Positions 35,579 to 41,557 of a stretch of 41,557 nucleotides of DNA are shown piece after piece (position 1 is the first letter of the stretch; each line of letters starts with the position of its first letter). The stretch spans positions 1-41,557 of the forward strand of contig DASQDI010000088.1 in assembly GCA_035634255.1 (NCBI GenBank), in the 5' to 3' direction. Below the pieces are notes generated by a model. The model was not told the DNA's origin. It saw only the letters and a list, made by a program, of their open reading frames with translations, and did not search any database. The DNA comes from DATLMR01 sp035634255 (GTDB lineage Bacteria; Acidobacteriota; Blastocatellia; UBA7656). The translations under genes and the position numbers were made by a program.

Positions 35579-36190
35579 ATGAGAATTTTAAGTTTAACAA
35601 AACAGATCGGACGCGGCGCGGAGAATAAATTTTTCCGCGTCGTATTTTTCATAAGTCTTTGCGCGTTTCTCTCCCTTGCAAACTCCTGCGCGCAGACAAA
35701 AAATCCCGCACAAAAATCGCCTGCTGAAACGAAACCGCGGGCGGCAAATCTGCCGAGGGAGACGCAGATTGACGATGCGAAAATCAAGGAACTTCTAAAA
35801 CCCAGCGGCAAGCCTCTGCTCGTTAATTTCTGGGCGACGTGGTGCGGTCCGTGCCGCGAAGAATTTCCCGACCTTGTCAAAATTGACGCCGAATATCGCG
35901 GAAAGATTGATTTTTTTACCGTTTCGCTCGATTTTATCGAAGACATAAACACGGCCGTGCCGAAATTTTTGAGCGAAATGAAAGCGGAAATGCCAACCTA
36001 CTTGCTCATCAGCGCGGATGAAAACACGCTCATATCCTCGATTGCCAAAGACTGGAGCGGCGGTTTGCCGTTCACGATTCTCTACAACGAAAAAGGCGAG
36101 ATAGCTTATTTTCGGCAGGGGAAGGTAAGCCATGAGACATTGAAGGGCGAAATTGAAAAAACATTGGGCGGAAAAAATGAGGCAAAGTGA
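35579..36190 (+). CDS. TlpA/ResA-family thiol-disulfide oxidoreductase
   Basis: 203 residues. A hydrophobic N-terminal segment (about 18-36) leads to a candidate lipidated cysteine (SLANSC, C37). The thioredoxin fold has LLVNFWATWCGPCREEFPDLV with the redox pair C89 and C92 separated by GP, the arrangement of TlpA/ResA. YLLISADENTL and GLPFTILYNEKGEI follow; the cis-Pro strand is in GLPF. The family reduces disulfides or delivers electrons to periplasmic partners such as the redoxin just upstream, so the pair may be a two-component thiol-reductase system. AT-rich codon use matches its partner. Confidence 0.88.
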   Translation: MRILSLTKQIGRGAENKFFRVVFFISLCAFLSLANSCAQTKNPAQKSPAETKPRAANLPRETQIDDAKIKELLKPSGKPLLVNFWATWCGPCREEFPDLVKIDAEYRGKIDFFTVSLDFIEDINTAVPKFLSEMKAEMPTYLLISADENTLISSIAKDWSGGLPFTILYNEKGEIAYFRQGKVSHETLKGEIEKTLGGKNEAK

Positions 36191-36368
36191 AAACCTTTTG
36201 TTAATTTTCACCTTGCTTGCGATTTTTTTATGTATTAACAAGTTGGAAATGCTGAAAGTAGAAACCAAAACAAATCATTTTGCCTTAAAGACAAAACTCT
36301 ATGTCAATGCTCTGCAATCAGCTTTCAAACTTCTGGAGAAAATGAACCCTGTTCAATTCTCCGCGTAA
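36177..36368 (+). CDS. Small predicted membrane protein
   Basis: 63 residues if started at the ATG at 36177, which overlaps the last 14 bases of the TlpA-like gene. One hydrophobic helix (about 6-23; NLLLIFTLLAIFLCI) is followed by a Lys-rich amphipathic tail with KLYVNALQSAFKLLEKMN. Its composition matches the AT-rich block. There is no recognised family and no separate ribosome site, so it may be a real small gene or a chance reading frame; I rate it low. Confidence 0.3.
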   Translation: MRQSENLLLIFTLLAIFLCINKLEMLKVETKTNHFALKTKLYVNALQSAFKLLEKMNPVQFSA

Positions 36369-36457
36369 GGTGAGTTAAGTAAATAAAAGAAGCTCATCGC
36401 ATCTTATTAACCGTCGATAACAGTGGCTCGATGCGCGGCCTTTCCGCAGGTGACGAC

Positions 36458-37657
36458 ATGAACATTCGAAAAATCAGCCCCGTGCTGGTCGCCTCCGCGC
36501 TCTTCATGTTTTGCGGAGCCCTCAGTGTGCGGGGCCAGAAAAGCGCCCCGATCATCGTAACGTACCAGAAGCAACGTGTCGCATTGCTCATCGGCAACGA
36601 AGCGTATACCCAAAGCCCCTTGCAAACTCCCTCTAAGGACGCGAGGGAGATGGGAGATTTGCTCCGGAAGCTCGGCTTCAGGACAGAGGTTGCGGTCAAT
36701 ACCACGTTGAAAGAGATGCACAGGGCCATCGACAAATTCATAACCGATCTGGCGTTCGGGGACGAAGGGCTTTTCTTCTACTCCGGGCACGGGATTCAAC
36801 TGGACGGGGAGAATTACCTGATCCCCATCGACTTCGAGGCGAAGAATGATGTCGATGCCAGATTCGCGGCCTATTCGGTCAGCAGGATTCAGGACAGGAT
36901 GGAGAAGGCGGGCACGAAGCTCAACATAATAATTCTGGACGCCTGCCGCAATAACCCATTCGTAAATGCGAGGTCCCCCTCAATAGGGCTGGCCGGCATG
37001 AACACGGCGCGCGGCACCTTCATCGCCTTCGCCACCTCTCCGGGCAAGACCGCAATCGATAGCCCGAGAGGCGGGAACGGGCTATTCACGGATTACCTGA
37101 TCGAGGCCATCAAGGAGCCGGGGTTGAGTCTGGATCAGGTCTTCAACGTGGTGCGGGAGCGGGTGTATAAGGAATCGGGCGGCCAGCAGCTTCCCTGGAG
37201 CGTGTCCAGCGTGATAGGGCCGCCTTATTACTTTAATCCGCCCGCGGCTCAATCTAACCCGGCATCCGAAAGTCAGGAAAAATTATTAAATCAGCCCGCG
37301 ATCATCTCTCTGACTCCGAGGCCGGAAGATTGTCAGGTCGAGCGGAATTGCGTTACCACGGTGAGCGGGAAATGGGTCAAGCCGCGTCAGCGCGGCAAGC
37401 GGAAATTACACGTTCTTGTTCTACCTAATCCGTCCGACCCAGGCCAGTCATATTGGGTGCAGGCCGCGCCGGAGGTCGACGAAGATGGCGAATGGGTAGC
37501 TTCGGGCGTGTACATAGGTCAGCCTACGGACCCGCGCGGCTTGCCCTTCAGGATATGCGTGGTCTCCACGGAGCAACCCATCCGCAGCGGGCAGAGGTTA
37601 GATCATCCCCCGGCGGGGCCAGTATCATGCGTGGACGTGACCAGAGGCCGCCCCTGA
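36458..37657 (+). CDS. Secreted caspase-fold (metacaspase-type) protein
   Basis: 399 residues from the ATG at 36458; an in-frame ATG at 36431 would add nine residues in front of a good signal peptide (about 1-26, ending SVRG-Q), so 36458 is preferred. The caspase p20-like domain spans about 38-240: KQRVALLIGNEAY, LFFYSGHGIQLDGENYLIPI (His111) and IIILDACRNNPF (Cys163), the catalytic dyad. After it come a Pro/Ala/Ser linker (about 268-282) and a separate C-terminal beta-rich part with paired cysteines (EDCQVERNCVTTVSG) ending near PVSCVDVT. Secreted caspase homologues of this type are common in soil bacteria and have no proven role. It converges with the phospholipase-like gene. Confidence 0.86.
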   Translation: MNIRKISPVLVASALFMFCGALSVRGQKSAPIIVTYQKQRVALLIGNEAYTQSPLQTPSKDAREMGDLLRKLGFRTEVAVNTTLKEMHRAIDKFITDLAFGDEGLFFYSGHGIQLDGENYLIPIDFEAKNDVDARFAAYSVSRIQDRMEKAGTKLNIIILDACRNNPFVNARSPSIGLAGMNTARGTFIAFATSPGKTAIDSPRGGNGLFTDYLIEAIKEPGLSLDQVFNVVRERVYKESGGQQLPWSVSSVIGPPYYFNPPAAQSNPASESQEKLLNQPAIISLTPRPEDCQVERNCVTTVSGKWVKPRQRGKRKLHVLVLPNPSDPGQSYWVQAAPEVDEDGEWVASGVYIGQPTDPRGLPFRICVVSTEQPIRSGQRLDHPPAGPVSCVDVTRGRP

Positions 37658-37670
37658 TCCGCTCGCGCGC

Positions 37671-38981
37671 TCACTGCCTCGCCGCGGGCGTGCCGTTCGC
37701 TGACGTGGCCTTAAGCCTGTCGAGCGCGCGAAGAGTCTTCCGCCAGTCACCCTTGTCCTTCTTCGTCGCGATGGGCGCGCTCAGGTCGCGGTAGTAAGCG
37801 AGAATGTTTGCCTGCAACTCCGGGGTGAGCTTATCGAAGTCACGGCCCGCGAGCTTTTCAAGCAGTTTCTCGTACGTCTCGTCGGCCTTCCTGTAATCGC
37901 CCGCGCGCACGACCTTCCCGGTGTCGTTGTTCCTGTTCGAGAGGGCCAGCCTCCCGCCCCTCGCCTCGGCCAGGAAGCCATTATATTGGTCAAGAATCTG
38001 TTCGAAGCTTTTGAGGAATATCCTTTCGGCTTCGGGCGTGGGGGCCTTGAAGGCGAGGGGCTTTAACGGCCCGACCTTCGGCAGGACTCGGAAGAAGAGG
38101 GCGAACGTCTTTGCGAAGAAGCCCGGCTTCTCGTACTCCTGACCCCACTCCTTGTCGTAAGCCTCGCGCGTGAGGGCGAAGATGAATTTGTCGCGCGTGA
38201 TGCCGGGCGTGCGCTTCTCAAGCTCGTCCTTCTTCATCTCCCACGCCACCCGTGTCATCTCCGGGATGATCACGCTAACGGTGCGCCGGTAGGTCCCGAT
38301 GGCCAGGTCGAAGCTCGTGAATATGTCGTCGATCTCAAGCCCGTAGGTCTTCAGGAATGCGCGTTCGAGTACGGGCTTCGAGACCTTGAACCCGATGAAA
38401 TCGTGGTAGGCTTCCGGCGCGTAATTCCCGCGCGCCACCTGAAGGACGTCGAAGCTGAACTCCGTCTTCAGGTGGGCCGAAGGATTTTCCTCGTAGGTCA
38501 CATCGGGGCCGTACTTGGCTTTGAGCTCGGGGTAGATCAGAGGGACGACCTGATTAGTGCCGGCCGGGTGGCCGTTGTTGTCAGCGGCGTAATGGGAGAG
38601 CGCCCCGAGCGCGAATGCATACTCGTTTATGTCCTGCGCCTCCGCCAGCAGAGCTTCGACGAAATCGCCGCTCCTGACATAATGGGTCAGGTCGCTGAAG
38701 AACTTGCTCGAAAATGGGTAATACCCCATGTCCTGAATGATCGACCCGCCGTAAGCGTATGCGTGCGCTTCGCGAAGCTGCTCGGCGGTCGCGTTCGGAT
38801 ACCGCTTCAGCAGGAGCGGCTTGATCGACTTGTCCCACGTCGCGTCTATTATGGCCTGATGCGACAGGATCGCGAAGCCGTAGGATGCCTGAGACAGGGA
38901 GAGCACCAGGGTCAGCAGTATGACCGCCTGTGCTCCCGCGCGCCACCATCTTCGTTTCATATTTTCAACCATCATTCGCAA
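37671..38981 (-). CDS. Zinc-dependent phospholipase C-like secreted protein
   Basis: 436 residues from the first ATG; Met3, Met4 and Met8 (38960) are alternatives and no ribosome site decides. The N-terminal segment has a signal peptide (about 10-34, ending SYG-F). Zn_dep_PLPC motifs are clear: SHQAI (His41), YGGSIIQDMGYYPFSSKF with His100 after it (LTHYV), and ALGALSHYAADNNGHP (His130, His138). The Trp-1 residue of active PLC enzymes is not visible. After about residue 170 the chain becomes a long helical region of unknown role. The enzyme class hydrolyses phospholipids; here substrate may differ. It lies 13 bases from the convergent caspase gene. Confidence 0.75.
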   Translation of the reverse strand: MRMMVENMKRRWWRAGAQAVILLTLVLSLSQASYGFAILSHQAIIDATWDKSIKPLLLKRYPNATAEQLREAHAYAYGGSIIQDMGYYPFSSKFFSDLTHYVRSGDFVEALLAEAQDINEYAFALGALSHYAADNNGHPAGTNQVVPLIYPELKAKYGPDVTYEENPSAHLKTEFSFDVLQVARGNYAPEAYHDFIGFKVSKPVLERAFLKTYGLEIDDIFTSFDLAIGTYRRTVSVIIPEMTRVAWEMKKDELEKRTPGITRDKFIFALTREAYDKEWGQEYEKPGFFAKTFALFFRVLPKVGPLKPLAFKAPTPEAERIFLKSFEQILDQYNGFLAEARGGRLALSNRNNDTGKVVRAGDYRKADETYEKLLEKLAGRDFDKLTPELQANILAYYRDLSAPIATKKDKGDWRKTLRALDRLKATSANGTPAARQ

Positions 38982-38994
38982 TGTATCGATAACA

Positions 38995-39062
38995 GGCGTC
39001 CGCCTCGCCCCTTTCGCATCGAAAGAGAACGAAAGCTCCGAAGGCAGACGCCATTATTTATA
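38995..39062 (-). promoter_or_regulatory. -10 element and structured 5' leader of the phospholipase-like gene
   Basis: On the minus strand TATAAA (39062-39057) is followed after a few bases by GGCGTCTGCC (39052-39043), which pairs with GGCGGACGCC (39004-38995) as a 10-bp stem with one G-T wobble. Inside the loop a second hairpin, CTTTCG-ATG-CGAAAG (39025-39011), is perfect. The structure ends 13 bases before the first ATG. The remaining sequence of 38982-39123 shows no gene. No good -35 was found. Confidence 0.5.
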
Positions 39063-39123
39063 GATAGCAATCCTGGTACCCTCGAGCCGAGTGGCGATGA
39101 TATAGAGTTTGATTCGGGGAAGG

Positions 39124-39498
39124 CTAAGGCGTTTTCGGCTCTAAATTGTCGATCCGCTTTCTCAGGCGTCGGTTCTCCGCTCGAACGGTGATCACATCCT
39201 CATTAAGCACGTTCATCTTGTCTCCGAGGTTGTGGAAGCCGTCTCTAATCTCAGAGCGAACTTCGGCCAGCTCCGAGCGCGTCTCTGCTATCTCCGCAAG
39301 TGCGCGCTCCCAGATGGGTCTGGTATCGTAGAGGCGCTCGCCGACGGTACTCTCCAAAGTGGCCAGCCGCGCTTTCACGTCCCTAAGGTCGGCTCTTACA
39401 TCCTGAAGATCCGCGCTCACTGTGTGAACCATCCCTATGGGCTTGTCGATTCTGTCATGACCGTCAGGCAGATTTTTTATAGTGTTGCCGGTCACCAT
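39124..39498 (-). CDS. Small coiled-coil protein
   Basis: 124 residues with no signal or transmembrane helix. Heptad-type leucine and valine spacing runs from about 30 to 60 (VSADLQDVRADLRDVKARLA) and from 65 to 120 (IAETRSELAEVRSEIRD, then LNEDVITVRAENRRLRKRI). The middle YDTRPIWERALAEIAETRSE is a pattern I associate with uncharacterised coiled-coil proteins of soil bacteria. It is probably self-associating. It reads toward the phospholipase-like gene and is divergent from hisA. Function unknown. Confidence 0.65.
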   Translation of the reverse strand: MVTGNTIKNLPDGHDRIDKPIGMVHTVSADLQDVRADLRDVKARLATLESTVGERLYDTRPIWERALAEIAETRSELAEVRSEIRDGFHNLGDKMNVLNEDVITVRAENRRLRKRIDNLEPKTP

Positions 39499-39541
39499 TC
39501 AACCTGTCCCTCACGCCCGGATTTCTAGCCTGGGTACGGGC

Positions 39542-39570
39542 ATGGTACATTTCCCGGTGCGGTTTTTCAA
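39542..39570 (-). promoter_or_regulatory. Promoter of the coiled-coil gene
   Basis: On the minus strand TTGAAA (39570-39565) and TACCAT (39547-39542) are 17 bases apart, giving a leader of about 37 bases. No comparable promoter for hisA was found on the plus strand in 39499-39591. Confidence 0.45.
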
Positions 39571-39591
39571 TTTAAGTGATCGACGACTATT

Positions 39592-40344
39592 ATGCTGATA
39601 ATCCCGGCGATAGATCTGAAGGGCGGCCGCTGCGTGCGGCTGGTCGAGGGGCGCGAAGAGAGCGCGAAGGTGTATGACCGCGACCCAGTAGAAGTCGCGC
39701 GCGAGTACGAGCGGGCGGGCGCGAAACTGATTCACGTTGTCGATCTCGACGGAGCCTTCCCGGGCGCAACATCCGAGAACCAGAAGATAATCCGGCGCAT
39801 CATCGAAGAGACCCGAGTGCCCGTCGAAGTCGGAGGGGGCATCCGCTCTCTCGAAGATATCGACCATTTGCTTAATCGAGTGGGCGCGCGCTACTGCATC
39901 GTCGGCACGCTCGCGGTCGAAGAGCCTGACACCCTGCGGCGGGCCGTCGAGAAGTTCGGCGACTCGGTCATCGTCGGCATCGACGCGAGGGAGACTTCGG
40001 TGGCCGTCCGCGGCTGGACCGCCGACGCGCGGCTCGACGCGCTCGCGCTCGCGAGGCAGGTGGCCGACATGGGCGTCGGGCGGATCATCTACACGGACAT
40101 CACGAGGGACGGCCGGCTGGAGGGCCCGAACCTGAAGACCACGGCCGAAATCGCCCGAGCTTTGCAAGCTTCACGGGCGCGCGTGACCGCGTCGGGAGGC
40201 GTCGGCTCTCTCGAAGACATCGCGCGCCTCTCGGCCCTCGAAGACGAGGGGGTCGATTCCGTCATCATAGGCAAGGCGCTCTACGAATCGCGGTTCTCTC
40301 TTGAGGAGGCGATTGCGGCGGCGGGGCGGGCCTCGACCGGCTGA
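39592..40344 (+). CDS. hisA: ProFAR isomerase (phosphoribosylformimino-AICAR-P isomerase)
   Basis: 250 residues, a TIM barrel. The two catalytic acids are in IIPAIDLKGGRCVRL (Asp8) and IYTDITRDGRLEGPN (about Asp132), and VEVGGGIRSLEDI and ASGGVGSLEDI are the two half-barrel phosphate sites. It converts ProFAR to PRFAR by an Amadori rearrangement. It resumes the his operon 8.5 kb after hisH. The ribosome-binding site is poor and no clear promoter was found, so how it is expressed is an open point. Confidence 0.96.
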   Translation: MLIIPAIDLKGGRCVRLVEGREESAKVYDRDPVEVAREYERAGAKLIHVVDLDGAFPGATSENQKIIRRIIEETRVPVEVGGGIRSLEDIDHLLNRVGARYCIVGTLAVEEPDTLRRAVEKFGDSVIVGIDARETSVAVRGWTADARLDALALARQVADMGVGRIIYTDITRDGRLEGPNLKTTAEIARALQASRARVTASGGVGSLEDIARLSALEDEGVDSVIIGKALYESRFSLEEAIAAAGRASTG

Positions 40345-40361
40345 ACCCGACCGATTAAATC

Positions 40362-41117
40362 ATGCTGGCCAGGAGAATAATCCCATGTCTTGACGTAGAC
40401 CGCGGGCGCGTGGTCAAAGGCATTCGCTTCGTCGATTTGATAGACGCGGGCGACCCCGTCGAGCAGGCGCGCAGGTACGACCGCGAGGGCGCTGACGAGC
40501 TGGTCTTTCTCGATATAACCGCGTCCTCCGACAGCCGCGCGATAGTCCACGACATGGTGCGCCGCGTCGCCGACTCCGTCTTCATCCCCTTCACGGTCGG
40601 CGGAGGCATACGCACGCTCGGAGACATCCGCAGCATGCTGGCGTCGGGTGCGGACAAGGTGTCGCTCAACACCTCCGCGATCAAAGAGCCCTCGATCATC
40701 ACCGAGGGCTCGCGGGCCTTCGGGTCGCAGGCGATAGTCGTCGCCATCGACGCGCGGCGCGCGGGGGAGCGGGGCTGGCAGGTCTACACTCACGGGGGGC
40801 GCACGCCCACGGGCATCGACGTGATCGACTGGGCGCGCAGGGTCGAAGGGCTCGGGGCGGGAGAGATATTGCTCACCAGCATGGATAAGGACGGCACCCG
40901 CGACGGGTACGACCTGGAGCTTACGCGATCCGTCTCCGAAGCCGTGTCGATCCCCGTGATCGCGTCGGGCGGGGCAGGCTCGCTCGATCATCTTTACGAG
41001 GCGCTGAGCGAGGGGAAAGCCTCGGCGGTGCTCGCGGCCTCGATATTTCACTTCGGCGAATTCACGATAGGCGAGGCGAAGGAGTTCCTGCGGGCGCGCG
41101 GGCTTCCGGTGAGGTGA
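40362..41117 (+). CDS. hisF: Imidazole glycerol phosphate synthase, cyclase subunit
   Basis: 251 residues, a TIM barrel closely related to HisA. IIPCLDVDRGRVVKGI (Asp11) and LTSMDKDGTRDGYDLELT (Asp130) hold the catalytic acids; FTVGGGIRTLGDIRSML and ASGGAGSLDHLYEAL are the phosphate sites. With HisH it makes imidazole glycerol phosphate and AICAR from PRFAR and ammonia. The gene is 17 bases after hisA; its TGA overlaps the hisI start codons. Confidence 0.97.
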   Translation: MLARRIIPCLDVDRGRVVKGIRFVDLIDAGDPVEQARRYDREGADELVFLDITASSDSRAIVHDMVRRVADSVFIPFTVGGGIRTLGDIRSMLASGADKVSLNTSAIKEPSIITEGSRAFGSQAIVVAIDARRAGERGWQVYTHGGRTPTGIDVIDWARRVEGLGAGEILLTSMDKDGTRDGYDLELTRSVSEAVSIPVIASGGAGSLDHLYEALSEGKASAVLAASIFHFGEFTIGEAKEFLRARGLPVR

Positions 41118-41119
41118 TG

Positions 41120-41455
41120 ATGAGCGAGTCGATTTCCGACAAAGTGACATTCGATGAGCGGGGCCTCGTGCCCGCCATAGTTCAAGACGCGGCGGGCGGC
41201 GAAGTGCTCATGCTGGCTTACATGAACCGAGAGTCTCTCGCGCTCACCCTTGAGTCGGGCGAGACGTGGTTCTGGAGCCGCTCGCGCTCGGAGCTATGGC
41301 ACAAGGGCGCGACCTCGGGCAATTCGCAGCGCGTGGTCTCCGTGTCGGTGGATTGCGACGGCGATACTCTGCTGGTCAAAGTGGAGCCGCGAGGCCCGGC
41401 CTGTCACACGGGCGAGCGCACCTGCTTTTTCAGAACGCTTCCCACGCAAAGCTGA
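41120..41455 (+). CDS. hisI: Phosphoribosyl-AMP cyclohydrolase
   Basis: 111 residues from the ATG at 41120, chosen because GAGG lies five bases upstream; ATG 41117 and GTG 41114 are in-frame alternatives. The enzyme domain is complete: EVLMLAYMNRESLALTLESG, TWFWSRSRSELWHKGATSGN, VSVSVDCDGDTLLVKVEP and ACHTGERTCFF hold the metal-binding Asp and Cys residues. It opens the adenine ring of PR-AMP. There is no fused HisE (PR-ATP pyrophosphatase) domain and no hisE in the window, so this activity must be encoded elsewhere. Confidence 0.95.
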   Translation: MSESISDKVTFDERGLVPAIVQDAAGGEVLMLAYMNRESLALTLESGETWFWSRSRSELWHKGATSGNSQRVVSVSVDCDGDTLLVKVEPRGPACHTGERTCFFRTLPTQS

Positions 41456-41475
41456 CTGCTTTAGATAATCCCGCG

Positions 41476-41557
41476 TCAGAATTTGAAGTCGCGGATCACG
41501 TAGAGGTCCGGCGTGCCGACTTCGACGGAGAGTATCCTGAGGTAGATGAAGAGCTGG
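41476..41557 (-). CDS. C-terminus of an envelope protein-like gene (partial)
   Basis: A minus-strand frame open from the window edge ends at TGA (41478-41476). It reads LFIYLRILSVEVGTPDLYVI then RDFKF. A C-terminal Phe after alternating hydrophobic residues is typical of outer-membrane beta-barrel proteins, so that is the best guess, but only 26 codons are available. It converges with hisI with 20 bases between the stops. Confidence 0.5.
   Translation of the reverse strand, partial: QLFIYLRILSVEVGTPDLYVIRDFKF

Noticed and set aside
39565..39593. Leaderless promoter for hisA (TTTCAA, 17 bases, TATTAT)
   Set aside because: The -35 matches only 3 of 6, and the -10 overlaps the ATG, so transcription would begin after the start codon.

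Overview
The window is a high-GC bacterial chromosome segment with three parts: a surface-polysaccharide locus on the minus strand, a histidine operon on the plus strand, and a mixed accessory region lying inside the histidine operon. Gene style fits a soil-type Gram-negative; Acidobacteriota is my best guess. This rests on the mix of a FecR-like protein, a stand-alone VirB9-like protein, a PRX_like1 redoxin, a caspase-fold protein and a zinc phospholipase C-like protein. It is inference, not proof. No rRNA, tRNA or CRISPR was seen.

Region 1 (1-3300): the end of a minus-strand unit encoding a VirB9/CagX-like secreted protein and a lytic transglycosylase (cut by the window edge), a divergent secreted protein of unknown function, and a FecR-domain protein with its own promoter.

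Region 2 (3386-26570, all minus strand): a Wzx/Wzy-type exopolysaccharide locus of 18 genes, mostly coupled by stop/start overlaps. Read from its promoter near 26570 it encodes a TPR/carbohydrate-binding-like protein, an O-antigen-ligase-family protein, Wza-like export protein, Wzc-like co-polymerase/tyrosine kinase, Gmd and Fcl (GDP-L-fucose), a thymidylate-kinase-like protein, an APH-fold phosphotransferase, a GT4 transferase, a Wzx flippase, a Wzy-like polymerase, another GT4, a nucleotidyltransferase-fold protein, a PglC-like phosphoglycosyl transferase, then (behind a good internal promoter at 8407-8435) an ATP-grasp ligase, a HAD phosphatase, a DegT aminotransferase and a WbpM/CapD-type dehydratase. 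The last four look like a module that makes a modified amino-deoxy sugar.

Region 3 (26731-31031 and 39592-41455, plus strand): histidine biosynthesis. hisG, a single-frame hisD-hisC fusion, hisB and hisH are followed, after an 8.5 kb interruption, by hisA, hisF and hisI. No hisE or hisZ is present in the window.

Region 4 (31032-39591): genes lying between hisH and hisA: an NRAMP-like transporter without the DPGN motif, a secreted HExxH metalloprotease-like protein, an unknown protein, the decayed tail of an IS110-type transposase, an AT-rich pair of thiol-redox lipoprotein-like genes with its own palindrome-flanked promoter, a secreted caspase-fold protein, a convergent zinc phospholipase C-like protein with a structured leader, and a coiled-coil protein. 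Base composition falls sharply in about 34.81-36.4 kb, which marks recent acquisition or an assembly join. The last 82 bases hold the C-terminus of another minus-strand gene.
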